From contig NZ_HG417090.1 in assembly GCF_000455445.1 (NCBI RefSeq), forward strand, positions 422,929 through 486,928: a stretch of DNA of 64,000 nt, in the 5' to 3' direction. Position 1 is the stretch's first letter. Each line of letters begins with the position of its first letter. Source of the DNA: Hoylesella timonensis 4401737 = DSM 22865 = JCM 15640. GTDB lineage: Bacteria; Bacteroidota; Bacteroidia; Bacteroidales; Bacteroidaceae. The notes below the pieces were generated by a model, which made no database searches, was not told the DNA's origin, and was given only the letters and a program-made list of their open reading frames with translations. Positions 63,616-64,000 of the stretch are shown in pieces. Both the position numbers and the translations under genes were made by a program.

Positions 63616-64000
63616 GTCTATTTTTTTAAGTTAAAAATATTTCTTGTTGCAAAGTTACATATTTTATTCGATTGATGCCACGAATTTACCTTAAAATGCC
63701 TATCGATGAGAGGTTGCAAAGTCAAGATTAAATGCAAGAAACGTTAAATGCCGTTGACGGTATTCAATTATTCATTTTATATTCATCTATTTTACTGGAT
63801 AGGGGAGGGAGAAATATAGATGAATCGGAGGAGTGTGCGCAACCTTCGTACGACAGTTTTGATACAACAAGATTTATTGGAGCAATATGTTTCTGAATTG
63901 AAACATTGACTTAACCCGCTTATCTACATGGGTTAACAGTGTTATCTACATGAGTTAAGGGTGTTATCTACATGAGTTAAGGGTGTTATCTACATGGGTT
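63616..64000. other. Gene-free end of window
   Basis: It contains the galE -7 element and, from 63898, a 22-nt tandem array running off the edge. Nothing else recognised. Confidence 0.6.
63898..64000 (+). repeat. 22-nt tandem array, at least five units
   Basis: Units start at 63898, 63920, 63942, 63964 and 63986 (the last cut by the window). TATCTACATG recurs exactly at 63921, 63943, 63965 and 63987. The consensus is TTATCTACATGAGTTAAGGG plus two bases; the first unit is degenerate (TTGAAACATTGACTTAACCC). Confidence 0.92.

Noticed and set aside
63898..64000. CRISPR array
   Set aside because: The 22-base period has no room for unique spacers, units differ gradually and no cas gene is nearby.

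Overview
The window is a chromosomal segment of a Bacteroidales bacterium, most likely a Prevotellaceae member (Prevotella/Segatella/Hoylesella type). Evidence: recurring promoter motif TAnnTTTG, in the best cases with TTTG 19 bases upstream, as in the Bacteroidetes sigma factor consensus; weak Shine-Dalgarno signals; Bacteroidetes-restricted families (DUF4468, DUF4421, DUF1460, DUF4491, DUF4293, Porin_10-type porin, Bacteroidetes-type RpoZ); a PPi-dependent phosphofructokinase; and gene orders such as bamD-rpoZ-DUF4293 and gyrA-TPR protein. Species was not determined.

Layout. 1-8949: partial sppA, an SDR gene broken by an in-frame TAA, a transglutaminase-fold protein, cutC, rpiB, tkt and a divergent manC-type guanylyltransferase. 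8950-10240: a 1.3-kb gene-free region with a strong small-RNA candidate (9580-9668, minus) and a degenerate 22-nt repeat array. 10241-20504: gyrA, a TPR protein, a YgiQ-type radical SAM protein, and an operon of a small protein, an acyltransferase and a golvesin/amidase surface protein. 20702-27369: pfp, GH25 lysozyme, prmA, and a Tyr/Trp/Gly-rich secreted protein plus OmpP1-like outer-membrane protein behind an unusual operator array. 27370-28372: a dispersed ~410-bp repeat and a 195-bp MITE next to the promoter of an AlaX-like gene. 28373-41084: DMT transporter, HD hydrolase, menA, porin, DUF4468, uvrB, bamD-rpoZ-DUF4293 and pgk. 41322-41733: second copy of the ~410-bp repeat. 41758-48604: a six-gene operon (5'-nucleotidase, NudC, purine permease, Gfo/Idh oxidoreductase, DUF4421, DUF1460). 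48816-63615: phosphosugar mutase, rlmH, Uup-type ABC-F, engB, phytase-like esterase, tRNA-Cys, glyA, pyrB-pyrI, PBP1A, rpsP and galE. 63616-64000: gene-free, ending in a 22-nt tandem array.

Most genes are core metabolism and envelope functions. Transketolase, RpiB, PFP and Pgk cover central carbon flow; ManC-type, GalE and phosphosugar mutase supply sugar nucleotides; BamD, porins, PBP1A, GH25 and the amidase build or remodel the envelope; the 48604-41758 operon looks like nucleotide salvage with attached envelope genes.

The most unusual signal is non-coding: a family of 22-nt periodic repeats (core roughly TTATCTnCATGAsTTAA) at four or five intergenic sites plus one weak site, two of them embedded in the paired ~410-bp repeats. 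Other leads are the small RNA, the MITE, the alternating TAGGGA/TCCCTA operator, the nonsense-interrupted SDR, and two genes whose promoter motif ends five bases before the start codon. No CRISPR array, prophage or complete insertion sequence was seen. All calls were made by eye without database searches.
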